The notes beneath the pieces were generated by a model. The model had not been told where the DNA came from. It made no database searches and saw only the letters and a program-made list of their open reading frames with translations. Of a stretch of 40,717 bases of DNA, positions 9,773 to 17,960 are shown in pieces. Position numbers and translations under genes: made by a program. Source of the DNA: an uncultured Pelagibacteraceae bacterium (lineage in GTDB: Bacteria > Pseudomonadota > Alphaproteobacteria > Pelagibacterales > Pelagibacteraceae). Each line of letters begins with the position of its first letter. Position 1 is the first letter of the stretch. Where the stretch lies: assembly GCA_902624185.1 (NCBI GenBank), contig CACNWU010000007.1:1-40717 (forward strand), read 5' to 3'.

Positions 9773-10732
9773 TTAATTAATCTTTAATTTTTTATTTTTC
9801 AAAATTGCTCTCAGTAAATAAATCATTAATGGAATTTTTTTCTTGTTAATTTTTCTCATAATAAATGGACCAATTTCTCTAGCTAATTGTTCACCTTCTA
9901 CTGTGTCTCTAGACATAAATCTTTTCTTAGCTGCTTTAAAAGTAAAACCTTTTCCAAGGTAACTACCCATTTTACTGTTCCTCCCTCCAGCTGCACTGAC
10001 ATATAAATCACCTACCCCAGCAAGACCTGAGATTGTTTCGTCTTTACCTTTGAAATATTTAATTAGATATTTCATTTCGAGAATTGATTTTTGAAACAAA
10101 TTTGATGATGAATTTAAACTTTGACCAGCACCAATCACCATAGAATAAATATTCTTAATTGCAGAACATACCTCAATACCGACTACATCTTTTGAATACT
10201 CGGTCAAATAATACTTGGTGGAAATAAGCTTTCCAATAGACTTGGCAATTTTAATGTTTTTATTAGCAATAACTACACTTGTTTGATCTTTTCTCGCGAG
10301 CTCCTTAGCTAAACAAGGACCTTTTAATACAGAAATATTAGACACATTGTAATTTTTTTTGAGTTGTTCTGAAATTGTCAAAATTCTTTTTTTCTTTTTT
10401 TCATATTTTAATCCTTTTGTAAGTACTAAAATAGGAGGTTTTATCTTGAGATCTTTTAATTGTTTGCCAATAAAATCAATACCTGTAAGACTCAAAGCTA
10501 TTACAATTAAATCAAATTTTTCTCTCAATAAATTATTAGAAAATTTTCTAAATCTTAGTTTCTTAGGAAGTTTAATTTTTAAAGCTGAATGAAATTTATT
10601 TTTTGATGAAAGATCTTTGCTAAAAATCTTGCTGTAAGGCTCTGTTATCGTAACACTATTATTATTTTCAAGACACGGAATCGAAAATGCAGATCCCATT
10701 GCTCCACCTCCAATAATCAAAATTTTCTTCAT
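9773..10732 (-). CDS. gpsA: Glycerol-3-phosphate dehydrogenase-like protein (GpsA family)
   Basis: 319 aa, close to the family length. The N-terminal dinucleotide motif is IIGGGAMGSAFSIP. Family blocks follow: LTKGLKYEKK, VLKGPCLAKELA, the active-site Lys region GIEVCSAIKNIYSMVIGAG, and SGLAGVGDLYVSAAGGRNSKMG. GpsA reduces dihydroxyacetone phosphate to sn-glycerol-3-phosphate for phospholipids. The sequence is more divergent than housekeeping GpsA (GGGAMG instead of the common GAGSWG; a very basic C-terminus), so a paralogue with another substrate is possible. It is divergent from tmm and forms a likely two-gene unit with the amidotransferase. Confidence 0.8.
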   Translation of the reverse strand: MKKILIIGGGAMGSAFSIPCLENNNSVTITEPYSKIFSKDLSSKNKFHSALKIKLPKKLRFRKFSNNLLREKFDLIVIALSLTGIDFIGKQLKDLKIKPPILVLTKGLKYEKKKKRILTISEQLKKNYNVSNISVLKGPCLAKELARKDQTSVVIANKNIKIAKSIGKLISTKYYLTEYSKDVVGIEVCSAIKNIYSMVIGAGQSLNSSSNLFQKSILEMKYLIKYFKGKDETISGLAGVGDLYVSAAGGRNSKMGSYLGKGFTFKAAKKRFMSRDTVEGEQLAREIGPFIMRKINKKKIPLMIYLLRAILKNKKLKIN

Positions 10733-10749
10733 TATAAATTATTAATTTA

Positions 10750-10779
10750 TTGCAATTTTTATCATTTTATTAGTAAAAT
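10750..10779 (+). promoter_or_regulatory. Candidate sigma70-type promoter for tmm
   Basis: TTGCAA (10750-10755) and TAAAAT (10774-10779) are 18 bp apart and lie about 34 bp before the tmm start. The region is very AT-rich, so chance matches are easy. AGGA at 10802-10805 may be the ribosome site. Confidence 0.3.
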
Positions 10780-10812
10780 ACAGTTATAAATTATCTAAAT
10801 GAGGATTTATTT

Positions 10813-12144
10813 ATGACTAAAGTTGCAATAATAGGTGCTGGACCATGCGGTTTATCTATGTTGAGATCTTTCGAACAAGCTGAAATAAAAGGTGAAAAAA
10901 TTCCCGAAATAGTTTGTTTTGAAAAGCAAGAAGATTGGGGTGGCTTATGGAACTATAGTTGGAGAACTGGTTCAGATCAATATGGTGATCCTGTCCCAAA
11001 TAGCATGTATCGGTATCTTTGGTCAAACGGACCTAAAGAATGTTTGGAGTTTGCTGATTACTCTTTTGATGAACATTTTGGAAAAACCATTCCATCATTC
11101 CCTCCAAGAGAAGTCTTGTATGATTATATTGTTGGCAGATTGAGAAAGGGAAATTTTAAAGATAAAATAAAGTTCAATACAAGAGTAATTAATACAATAT
11201 ATAAAAACGAAAAATTTGAAATTAGCTATCAAGATAAAATTAATAATAAAGTTTTGAAAGATGATTTTGATTATGTAGTTGTTTCTACTGGTCATTTTTC
11301 TGTTCCTTTCATACCTGAATATAAAGGTATGAAGTCCTTCCCTGGAAGAATTATGCATTCTCACGACTTTAGAGATGCTGAAGAATTTAGAGATAAAAAT
11401 GTAATAGTTTTAGGAAGTAGTTACTCCGCAGAAGATGTGGCGCTTCAATGCAATAAGTACGGAGCAAAAAGTGTAACTATAGGTTACAGACACAATCCTA
11501 TGGGATTTAAATGGCCTAAGGGAATGAAAGAAGTTCACTATCTAGATAGATTAGAAGGAAAAAAAGCAATCTTTAAAGATGGTACTGAACAAGATGCCGA
11601 TGTTGTAATTTTATGCACTGGTTATTTACATCATTTTCCATTTTTAGAGGAAAGCTTAAAATTAAAAACAGGTAACAGGCTTTATCCCCCAAAATTGTAC
11701 AAAGGTGTTGTGTGGCAAGATAATCAAAAACTTTTATATCTTGGAATGCAAGATCAGTTTCATACATTTAATATGTTTGATTGTCAGGCTTGGTTTGCTC
11801 GAGATGTAATTATGAGCAAAATTAAGATACCAGATAGTAATGAAATTGAAAAAGATATTATTAAATGGGTTGCAATGGAGGAAAAATTAGAAAACCCTGA
11901 TCAAATGATTGATTTTCAAACTGAATATACAAAAGAGCTTCACAAAATGTCAGATTATCCTAAAATTGATTTTGAACTAATAAGGAAACATTTTAAAGAA
12001 TGGGAACATCATAAAGTTGATGATATAATGACTTATAGAAACAAATCTTTTTCATCTCCTGTTACTGGTTCAGTAGCGCCAATCCATCATACGCCTTGGG
12101 CAGAAGCTATGGATGACTCATTAAAAACTTTTTTAGATAAATAA
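10813..12144 (+). CDS. tmm: Trimethylamine monooxygenase (bacterial flavin-containing monooxygenase)
   Basis: 443 aa, the usual Tmm length. The FAD motif is VAIIGAGPCGLSML (4-17). The FMO signature FxGxxxHxxxF is present as Phe176-Gly178-His182-Phe186. The NADPH-binding segment is VLGSSYSAEDVA (199-210). The EDWGGLWNYSWRTG and YRYLWSNGPKECLEF segments are characteristic of Tmm rather than other FMOs. The enzyme oxidises trimethylamine to TMAO using NADPH and O2, and can also oxidise other methylated amines and dimethylsulfide in marine bacteria. Clustering with a TMAO-type importer and Tdm supports the call. It converges on tmoW with a 7-bp gap and no terminator. Confidence 0.93.
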   Translation: MTKVAIIGAGPCGLSMLRSFEQAEIKGEKIPEIVCFEKQEDWGGLWNYSWRTGSDQYGDPVPNSMYRYLWSNGPKECLEFADYSFDEHFGKTIPSFPPREVLYDYIVGRLRKGNFKDKIKFNTRVINTIYKNEKFEISYQDKINNKVLKDDFDYVVVSTGHFSVPFIPEYKGMKSFPGRIMHSHDFRDAEEFRDKNVIVLGSSYSAEDVALQCNKYGAKSVTIGYRHNPMGFKWPKGMKEVHYLDRLEGKKAIFKDGTEQDADVVILCTGYLHHFPFLEESLKLKTGNRLYPPKLYKGVVWQDNQKLLYLGMQDQFHTFNMFDCQAWFARDVIMSKIKIPDSNEIEKDIIKWVAMEEKLENPDQMIDFQTEYTKELHKMSDYPKIDFELIRKHFKEWEHHKVDDIMTYRNKSFSSPVTGSVAPIHHTPWAEAMDDSLKTFLDK

Positions 12145-12151
12145 TTTAAAA

Positions 12152-14305
12152 TTAACTAATACCAAGATGTTGTTTTCTTTTTTCAACCCAGGTTCTTATT
12201 AAGTTGTCGAAAATTAGACCAATAAACGCTACACAAATACCAAGAGTTAATCCAATTCCAGCACCATTTTTATCTGAGAGAGCTTTAAGAATATATTGTC
12301 CTAAATCCTCAGTTCCAATGAATGCTCCGATAATAACCATAAATAAAGCAAATACTATCGTTTGGTTTAAACCAAGCATCATATGAGGAAATGCTAAAGG
12401 AAATTCTATTTTGGTTAACCTTTGAAACTTATTAACACCAGACATTGTTGCTGCATCATGTAAAGCGGTAGGAACACTTCTAAGTCCCTCGATTGTATAT
12501 CTTGTTGCTGGTATTGTCGCGTAGACAATAACTGCTATCAATACTGATGTATCAGTAATACCAAAGAGCATCATTACTGGAATTAAATAGACAAAAGATG
12601 GAAATGTTTGAAAAATATCACAAACACCCAACATAAAACTAGTTGAGTGTTTATTCTGAAAACATAATGTTCCTACCGTAAATCCTATTATACATGATAC
12701 AATCACTCCAAAAGTTGCCATATATGTTGTAACCAAAGCTCTATCCCACCATGGGCTTAAAGCAATAAACAATGTCAATCCACAAACAACTAAAGCTGAA
12801 CGAATTCCTCCAATTAAATATCCCGCTCCAACAACCAGTACTAATGTAGCTACAGCTGGCATTCTTAAATATAAGGCTCTCATTGGTTGAAGTACTTCTA
12901 CAATCAACCAAGTGTTAAATGCCTTTATATAAACAAAAAAAGTATCAAAAATCCAATCAACTCCTTTATTCCAAAAATCAGCTGTGGATATTCCCTTATT
13001 GTGGGGAACCTCAAATAAATAATTGTATCCCTCTTTAAAATAAAAAGATCCTAAGTATGCTAATACAATTCCTATTGTTACAGCAATACCAAAATAATAT
13101 GCATTCTTATTTCTCTCAAAAAAAGTTAAGTTACCAAAATAATCAACTTGCTTATTTGCCCAAGCTAAAGACATCTTGTCTAGTAATATTGCAATCAAAC
13201 TAATGCAAAGACCCGCTTCCAATGCCAACCCGATATTAAGCTGATTTAATGCTAATAATAAATTAAATCCTAGACCTTTGGCGCCTATAAAGGCTGAAAT
13301 TACTGCCATAGAAAAACAAACCATAATGACTTGATTTACTCCAATTAATATATCTCTTCTTGCAGTTGGAATTAATACTTTGAACATAATTTGCCAATTA
13401 TTACACCCACTCATCTTGCCAGCCTCTATAACCTCTGGTGGCACTGCTCTTAAACCAAGTAAAGTTAATAATATCATTGGAGGAACAGCAACTATCATAG
13501 TAATTATTACTGCAGCATGATCACCAACTCCAAAAAGAACAAGTGCAGGAACTAATACGGCGTACTGTGGCATTGTCTGCATTACTAATAATATTGGATA
13601 TAAAGCTTTTTCCACACGTTTATTTTTAAATGCTGCAATGCCTAAGCCTAAGCCAAAAACAAATGATAATGGTGCTGCAACTAAAATAAAAGAAAGTGTT
13701 TGCATTGAAGGTTTCCATTGACCAAATATAGAAATGTAAACCATAACCAAACCTGCAAATAGAGCCAAACCCTTGCCACTCAACTTATAAGCTAAAATTG
13801 CTGCTCCAGCTGCAACTATAGTCCATGGAAGACCAGGCATTTTTGCCCAAGAATTAGAGCCTACAAAATCCCAGCTTGTAAAAGCTACTATAGTTTTAAG
13901 ACCTCCTAATAAAATATCTCTGATTAATTCAATTAAAAAAGTCATTATTGAAGTTATTTCTCTTGTTATTTGTAAGACTAAAGGTCGAGTTTTATATGAT
14001 TGAGTATCTTCATTCCAAAATTCCATTGGAAGCCACTCATTCATTAAAAAAAATAATGCGTCATTTATCCAAATAGGCAACCATCCAAGTAATGGTGGCA
14101 GTCTCCAAAAAACATCAAATGGATAATATCTTACTTCTTTACCTAAAAAAATATAATAACTTTGATTAGGATCTTTTACAAACTCTGCTTGACCACGTAT
14201 AAATTTATATGTTTCTGGAACCTCAATTGCAAAGCATAATGCAAAAAAAACAATTAACAAAAATAGCCACTGAAATACTTTTGAATATTTTTTTATGAAT
14301 TCCAT
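12152..14305 (-). CDS. tmoW: TMAO-type ABC transporter permease with two fused permease units
   Basis: 717 aa, about twice a normal ProW permease. It has two permease units: one at about 200-390, with the cytoplasmic-loop motif EAGKMSGCNNWQIMFKVLIP, and a second at about 530-705, with DAATMSGVNKFQRLTKIEFP. Both loops contact the ATPase in this family. Extra membrane helices lie before and between them. A single gene thus supplies both halves of the pore. Family relatives import glycine betaine, proline betaine or TMAO; the TMAO call rests on the neighbours tmm and tdm. It lies 3 bp after tmoV and is probably translationally linked to it. Confidence 0.85.
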   Translation of the reverse strand: MEFIKKYSKVFQWLFLLIVFFALCFAIEVPETYKFIRGQAEFVKDPNQSYYIFLGKEVRYYPFDVFWRLPPLLGWLPIWINDALFFLMNEWLPMEFWNEDTQSYKTRPLVLQITREITSIMTFLIELIRDILLGGLKTIVAFTSWDFVGSNSWAKMPGLPWTIVAAGAAILAYKLSGKGLALFAGLVMVYISIFGQWKPSMQTLSFILVAAPLSFVFGLGLGIAAFKNKRVEKALYPILLVMQTMPQYAVLVPALVLFGVGDHAAVIITMIVAVPPMILLTLLGLRAVPPEVIEAGKMSGCNNWQIMFKVLIPTARRDILIGVNQVIMVCFSMAVISAFIGAKGLGFNLLLALNQLNIGLALEAGLCISLIAILLDKMSLAWANKQVDYFGNLTFFERNKNAYYFGIAVTIGIVLAYLGSFYFKEGYNYLFEVPHNKGISTADFWNKGVDWIFDTFFVYIKAFNTWLIVEVLQPMRALYLRMPAVATLVLVVGAGYLIGGIRSALVVCGLTLFIALSPWWDRALVTTYMATFGVIVSCIIGFTVGTLCFQNKHSTSFMLGVCDIFQTFPSFVYLIPVMMLFGITDTSVLIAVIVYATIPATRYTIEGLRSVPTALHDAATMSGVNKFQRLTKIEFPLAFPHMMLGLNQTIVFALFMVIIGAFIGTEDLGQYILKALSDKNGAGIGLTLGICVAFIGLIFDNLIRTWVEKRKQHLGIS

Positions 14306-14308
14306 AAC

Positions 14309-15340
14309 TTAATTATTATTCTTTCTTCCTCCAAAAACTGTATTGATTATCTTCGTCGGATTAATAGAGCCAACAATTTTATTATTGCTATCTATAACAG
14401 CTACTGTTTTATCTTGAGAAAGAATTTTTTCAGCGACATCTTCTATAGTTTCATCTTTTGAAACTTTTAACTCACTAAAGTCTTTAGTATCAGATTTTTC
14501 CATTACATCCTCAATTAATAATACTTTTTCTCTAGGCACCTCTTCAGTAAATTTTCTTACATATTCTGTTGCAGGATTTAAAACAATATTTGCAGGCGTA
14601 TCTAATTGTTCAATGATACCATCTTTCATAATTGCAATTCTGTCAGCTAGTTTTAAGGCTTCATCAAAATCATGTGTTATAAACATAATTGTTTTTTGCA
14701 ATTTTTCTTGGAGTCTTAAGAATTCATCCTGCATTTCTTTGCGAATAAGAGGATCTAAAGCAGAAAACGGTTCATCTAAGAACCATATATCAGGTTCTAC
14801 AGCTAATGATCTCGCTATTCCCACCCTTTGTTGTTGTCCACCTGAAAGCTCTCTGGGAAAATAATTCTCCCTACCTTCGAGACCTACTAATTTTACCATA
14901 TCCATAGCTTTACTAATACTATCTTCAACCTCTATTCCTTTTATTTGGAGTGGAAAAGCAATATTTTCCACAACAGTTTTATGAGGAAGTAAAGCAAAAC
15001 TTTGGAAAACCATTCCCATTTTATTTCTTCTGAGATCTATCAATTCTTTATTATTCAGTTTTAATAAATCTTGCCCTTCAATATAAATTTTTCCACCTGT
15101 AGCATCTGTTAATCTGGAAATACATCTTAATAATGTAGATTTACCTGAACCAGATAAACCCATTACAACTAGCATTTCTCCTTTAGCAACTTCAAATGAT
15201 GCGTTGTTCACACCTACAATACATCCGTTTTCTTGAAAAGTTTTTGCATCAACATTGCCGTTGGAATCTTGAAGCATTTTTTTAGCATTAGCCCCAAAAA
15301 TTTTAAAAACGTTTTCGCATTTTATTACCGAGCTAGACAT
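14309..15340 (-). CDS. tmoV: TMAO-type ABC transporter ATP-binding protein with CBS-like C-terminus
   Basis: 343 aa. Walker A GLSGSGKSTLL (61-71), Q-loop VFQSFALLPH (111-120), signature LSGGQQQR (165-172), Walker B IWFLDEP (185-191) and the H-loop in IMFITHDFDEAL are all intact. The region from about 275 (VMEKSDTKDFSELKVSKDE, then AVIDSNNKIVGSI) resembles a single CBS motif, as in ProV/OpuAA proteins that sense osmotic state. It powers uptake through TmoW. It is separated from its likely binding protein tmoX by three small envelope genes and a terminator. Substrate assigned from context. Confidence 0.87.
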   Translation of the reverse strand: MSSSVIKCENVFKIFGANAKKMLQDSNGNVDAKTFQENGCIVGVNNASFEVAKGEMLVVMGLSGSGKSTLLRCISRLTDATGGKIYIEGQDLLKLNNKELIDLRRNKMGMVFQSFALLPHKTVVENIAFPLQIKGIEVEDSISKAMDMVKLVGLEGRENYFPRELSGGQQQRVGIARSLAVEPDIWFLDEPFSALDPLIRKEMQDEFLRLQEKLQKTIMFITHDFDEALKLADRIAIMKDGIIEQLDTPANIVLNPATEYVRKFTEEVPREKVLLIEDVMEKSDTKDFSELKVSKDETIEDVAEKILSQDKTVAVIDSNNKIVGSINPTKIINTVFGGRKNNN

Positions 15341-15401
15341 AAATTTTAATAACGTTATATGATATTAAGATAAAATTAAATCTATAAAATTATTTTCCTC
15401 C

Positions 15402-15953
15402 TTAAAAATTTTTAATAAAATATACTCTTGTATCAATTCCTGTACTCAAGAAACTCAATGCTTCACCACTGACAGTAATTGACTCATTAACTCCAACATT
15501 TTTTCCACTTACTGTAAACCCTGCGAAACACTTTTTTTTTTCAGCATTCCACTCAACAAATGTATCGCTAATTTTATTTCCGTTAATTGTATAAATTTCG
15601 TGAGCTCTAAAATTTAAAAAATTTGCTCCCATGATTGCTCTTTGTGGAATAAGTTTTGTAGCTTTACAGACTTGTTCGTAAACTTCATCTGTTAATCTGA
15701 AGTGATCTGTGCCGTCAAAAGTTACTAGTATTCCTGAAGGAAGTTTAGATATTAATTGACTTAATTTTTTTTCCTGAGCTTTTCTTTCTTCCTCTAATTT
15801 CATTTTTTTTACTAATTCGTCACCTTCCCCAAAAATAATATTTAAAATAAAAAAAGATGAGATTATAATCAAAATTAATATTAATAAACCGCCAGTTTGT
15901 TTTATGAAATCTGGTAATTCTCTAATTTTATTGAGATAATTTTCCTTCAACAT
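15402..15953 (-). CDS. Hypothetical membrane-anchored protein
   Basis: 183 aa when started at the ATG at 15951-15953, which overlaps the stop of the preceding MORN gene as TAATG. A start nine codons upstream would run into that gene and is less likely. One membrane segment lies near residues 18-37 (LLILILIIISSFFILNIIF), followed by a charged Lys/Glu stretch that could form a short coiled coil. A soluble domain follows, probably outside the cytoplasm, with KCFAGFTVSGKNVGVNES. I do not recognise the family. The tight overlap with the MORN gene and 61-bp gap before tmoV suggest one transcript. Confidence 0.65.
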   Translation of the reverse strand: MLKENYLNKIRELPDFIKQTGGLLILILIIISSFFILNIIFGEGDELVKKMKLEEERKAQEKKLSQLISKLPSGILVTFDGTDHFRLTDEVYEQVCKATKLIPQRAIMGANFLNFRAHEIYTINGNKISDTFVEWNAEKKKCFAGFTVSGKNVGVNESITVSGEALSFLSTGIDTRVYFIKNF

Positions 15954-16330
15954 TATTCCTGTAACTTTCCATTTTTCCAAGTCCCCATTTTTTGAGTTCC
16001 ATCAGAAGAAGTGAAAGTACCTGATCCATTCATAAAGCCTTTAGCCCACTCTCCCACATATGTTGATCCATCAGGAAAAGTTAAAATACCTTGACCACTC
16101 CATTCGCTGTTCTTAAATTCACCTTTGTAAATATATCCATTAGGCCAAGTTTCAACACCTTGCCCATTTTTTTTAGTTCCTACCCATTCTCCCTCATAAG
16201 TAGTTTTATCTGTATAAACCCATTTTCCATAACCATTTTCACAATTACCCTCTTTACATCCAGTGCTACGCGCTAAAGCAGCTGAAACAAAAAATGCACT
16301 TAAAATTAAAACAATTAAAAAATTTTTCAT
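15953..16330 (-). CDS. Secreted MORN-repeat protein
   Basis: 125 aa. A clear Sec signal peptide covers residues 1-20 (MKNFLIVLILSAFFVSAALA), with cleavage probably after Ala-Leu-Ala. The mature protein carries three to four MORN repeats of about 23 residues: YEGEWVGTKKNGQG, YKGEFKNSEWSGQG, YVGEWAKGFMNGSG and a weaker last copy. MORN repeats make extended beta structures that often bind lipid or other proteins; a substrate-related role cannot be claimed. It sits between tmoX and tmoV with two other small envelope genes, a location I would not expect in a standard tmoXVW operon. Confidence 0.85.
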   Translation of the reverse strand: MKNFLIVLILSAFFVSAALARSTGCKEGNCENGYGKWVYTDKTTYEGEWVGTKKNGQGVETWPNGYIYKGEFKNSEWSGQGILTFPDGSTYVGEWAKGFMNGSGTFTSSDGTQKMGTWKNGKLQE

Positions 16331-16364
16331 ATTAATATCTTACACAAATTAATTAAAAAAAAAA

Positions 16365-16823
16365 TCAGACATTTTCCCTTTTGCTACAAGAGTAAAAAGT
16401 AATGTCTTTTTCAGAATTTTCACTTTTTATATTTTTTGTAATTTCATGAACTAATTCTCCTGTTTTCCTATCAATAATACCTGACTCTGAATAACTTGAG
16501 TTATCATCAATTGCCTTGAATAGAATTATATCTTTGTTAACAACTTTAACACTAAGTTTTATAGATTGTGACAAAAATGATGATAAGCCGTTAATATTAA
16601 GTGTTTCAGGTTGTTGAGATTTAATTTCAAATTTATTTAAATTTTTTTTATCAAGATCTTTGGCTAAAAAAACCTGGTAGTTATACTTAGAATTTTTGAT
16701 TATTTTTTTTTCTAAATCACACCTAAAAGTAAGATTTATATTTTCCTGTATATTAATATTTTTAGCTAATGACTGATTGAAGAATAATAGACTTATTAAT
16801 ATACCTAAATAATATTTAAACAT
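16365..16823 (-). CDS. Hypothetical exported protein, 152 aa
   Basis: The N-terminus is a likely signal peptide (MFKYYLGILISLLFFNQSLA, cleavage near residue 20). The rest is a Lys/Asn-rich soluble protein with two cysteines (LTFRCDL near 35 and FYSCSKR near the end) that could form a disulfide. No family is recognised. It is first of the three small envelope genes lying downstream of the tmoX terminator and may need its own promoter, or read-through from tmoX. Confidence 0.6.
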   Translation of the reverse strand: MFKYYLGILISLLFFNQSLAKNINIQENINLTFRCDLEKKIIKNSKYNYQVFLAKDLDKKNLNKFEIKSQQPETLNINGLSSFLSQSIKLSVKVVNKDIILFKAIDDNSSYSESGIIDRKTGELVHEITKNIKSENSEKDITFYSCSKRENV

Positions 16824-16833
16824 AAACCTGAAT

Positions 16834-16866
16834 TAAAAAAAATCCCCCCCAACTTTGTTGGGGGAG
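16834..16866 (-). terminator. Rho-independent terminator downstream of tmoX
   Basis: On the minus strand an 8-bp perfect stem CCCCCAAC / GTTGGGGG with a 3-nt AAA loop (stem 16846-16864) is followed closely by a run of eight T (16842 down to 16835). This is a textbook intrinsic terminator and one of the few GC-rich sites in the window. It lies 25 bp after the tmoX stop and would separate tmoX transcript levels from the downstream small genes and tmoVW. Confidence 0.9.
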
Positions 16867-16891
16867 ATCTATAATTTAATTGTTATTAACC

Positions 16892-17860
16892 TTATTTAGT
16901 AAATGGTTTCCAAACTGACTCATTATCAGCTAACCACTTTTTGGCAGCATCCTCGTGAGTCATTTTGTCAATATCAACTAAAGCAGCCATTGCTCCAATA
17001 TGACTTGTTGTGAATGACATTTTTTTGAAAGCTGCAGCTGCACCCGGATGAGTTTTTGGAAAATCCTCATGCACTGCTTTTTTCAAATAACCATCTGGAG
17101 ATCCACATTTTCCATCTCCACCATCTTCTGGTCTGCAACCCGCTGTGTAGGGAGGAAAGTCAATAAATGTAAAACCAGCACCATCTGTAAAGTTTGGTGT
17201 CCAGTTAAAAATAATAGTTCCTCTTCCCTCTTTTTCAGCTGCTGCTAATTCAGCCCAAAGGGCATCTGCACTTCCAGCAAATTTAACCATCCATAGATCA
17301 CCTAATCCCAAAGCATCTACTCTTTGAGGAATTAAGTCACCATGCCAAGTTTGTGGACCTTCTAACATACGTCCTTTTCCACCTGAGTCAGGTGTTACAA
17401 AGTTTTTAGCACAGTCTGGATTTTTCAAAGCTGTCCAGTCTGGTAGACCTGGGCATAATCCTTTGTCAGCAACCCAATTAGGATAACCCATATCCTCAAG
17501 TGTTCTTGCCTCATGATCACCCCAATCTAATAAACCACCTTTATCCAAGGCAGTTGTGAATGATTTACCAAATGCAGACTCCCATACCTCGTGAGAGATA
17601 GTTACGTCTCCAATTCTGATTGACTCGTAAACAGCCTGTGAGTCAGCATTAACATAACTCACGTTGTTTCCCATACTTTCAAAAATTCCGCCAATAACGT
17701 AAGCCATTACAATTTGGCTAGACCAGTTATGTGTTGGAATCACTATAGGGGCGCTGCTATCGCCAGATTTCTTTGCAGTTTTATCTCCTCCACCCATGAA
17801 GAAAACAAGACCCGCAATAACAACAATTGCACCGATTAATAACGGTAATTTGTTTTTCAT
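16892..17860 (-). CDS. tmoX: TMAO-type periplasmic substrate-binding protein
   Basis: 322 aa. An N-terminal hydrophobic segment (residues 6-22) followed by GGGDK is an export signal or anchor; there is no lipobox cysteine. The mature part is an OpuAC-type binding domain with VIPTHNWSSQIVMAYV, HEVWESAF and the GPQTWHGDLIPQRVDALGLG segment that I associate with TmoX. Trp46, Trp93, Trp172 and Trp220 are candidates for the aromatic cage that binds a trimethylammonium group (inference). Cysteine pairs in the middle suggest disulfides. It has a strong AGGAGG ribosome site (17866-17871) and its own terminator, consistent with high expression. A glycine betaine or choline ligand remains possible. Confidence 0.85.
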   Translation of the reverse strand: MKNKLPLLIGAIVVIAGLVFFMGGGDKTAKKSGDSSAPIVIPTHNWSSQIVMAYVIGGIFESMGNNVSYVNADSQAVYESIRIGDVTISHEVWESAFGKSFTTALDKGGLLDWGDHEARTLEDMGYPNWVADKGLCPGLPDWTALKNPDCAKNFVTPDSGGKGRMLEGPQTWHGDLIPQRVDALGLGDLWMVKFAGSADALWAELAAAEKEGRGTIIFNWTPNFTDGAGFTFIDFPPYTAGCRPEDGGDGKCGSPDGYLKKAVHEDFPKTHPGAAAAFKKMSFTTSHIGAMAALVDIDKMTHEDAAKKWLADNESVWKPFTK

Positions 17861-17865
17861 TTTTT

Positions 17866-17871
17866 CCTCCT
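17866..17871 (-). promoter_or_regulatory. Strong Shine-Dalgarno of tmoX
   Basis: AGGAGG on the minus strand, 5 bp before the tmoX ATG. It is a perfect Shine-Dalgarno; most genes in this window have weak or no visible ribosome site, so this marks tmoX for high translation. Confidence 0.8.
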
Positions 17872-17889
17872 AGTACTAGTTTAATCTTA

Positions 17890-17920
17890 ATAGTATGTGC
17901 TTTACTTATAGGATAGTCAA
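17890..17920 (-). promoter_or_regulatory. Candidate tmoX promoter
   Basis: Read on the minus strand, TTGACT (17920-17915) and TACTAT (17895-17890) lie 19 bp apart, about 30 bp before the tmoX start. TATGTG (17894-17899) and CACATA (17921-17926) form a 6-bp inverted repeat flanking this core, so an operator is conceivable. The spacer is slightly long for a sigma70 promoter. Confidence 0.4.
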
Positions 17921-17960
17921 CACATAGATATTTATATATTATAAAGATAAATTTTAAAAA

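Noticed and set aside
11095-11364. Open frame antisense to tmm (89 codons)
   Set aside because: Overlaps the FMO core domain completely; biased composition and no motif.
17861-17960. Glycine riboswitch between tmoX and tdm
   Set aside because: The 100-bp gap is too short for the aptamer and two promoters, and no matching conserved bases were seen.
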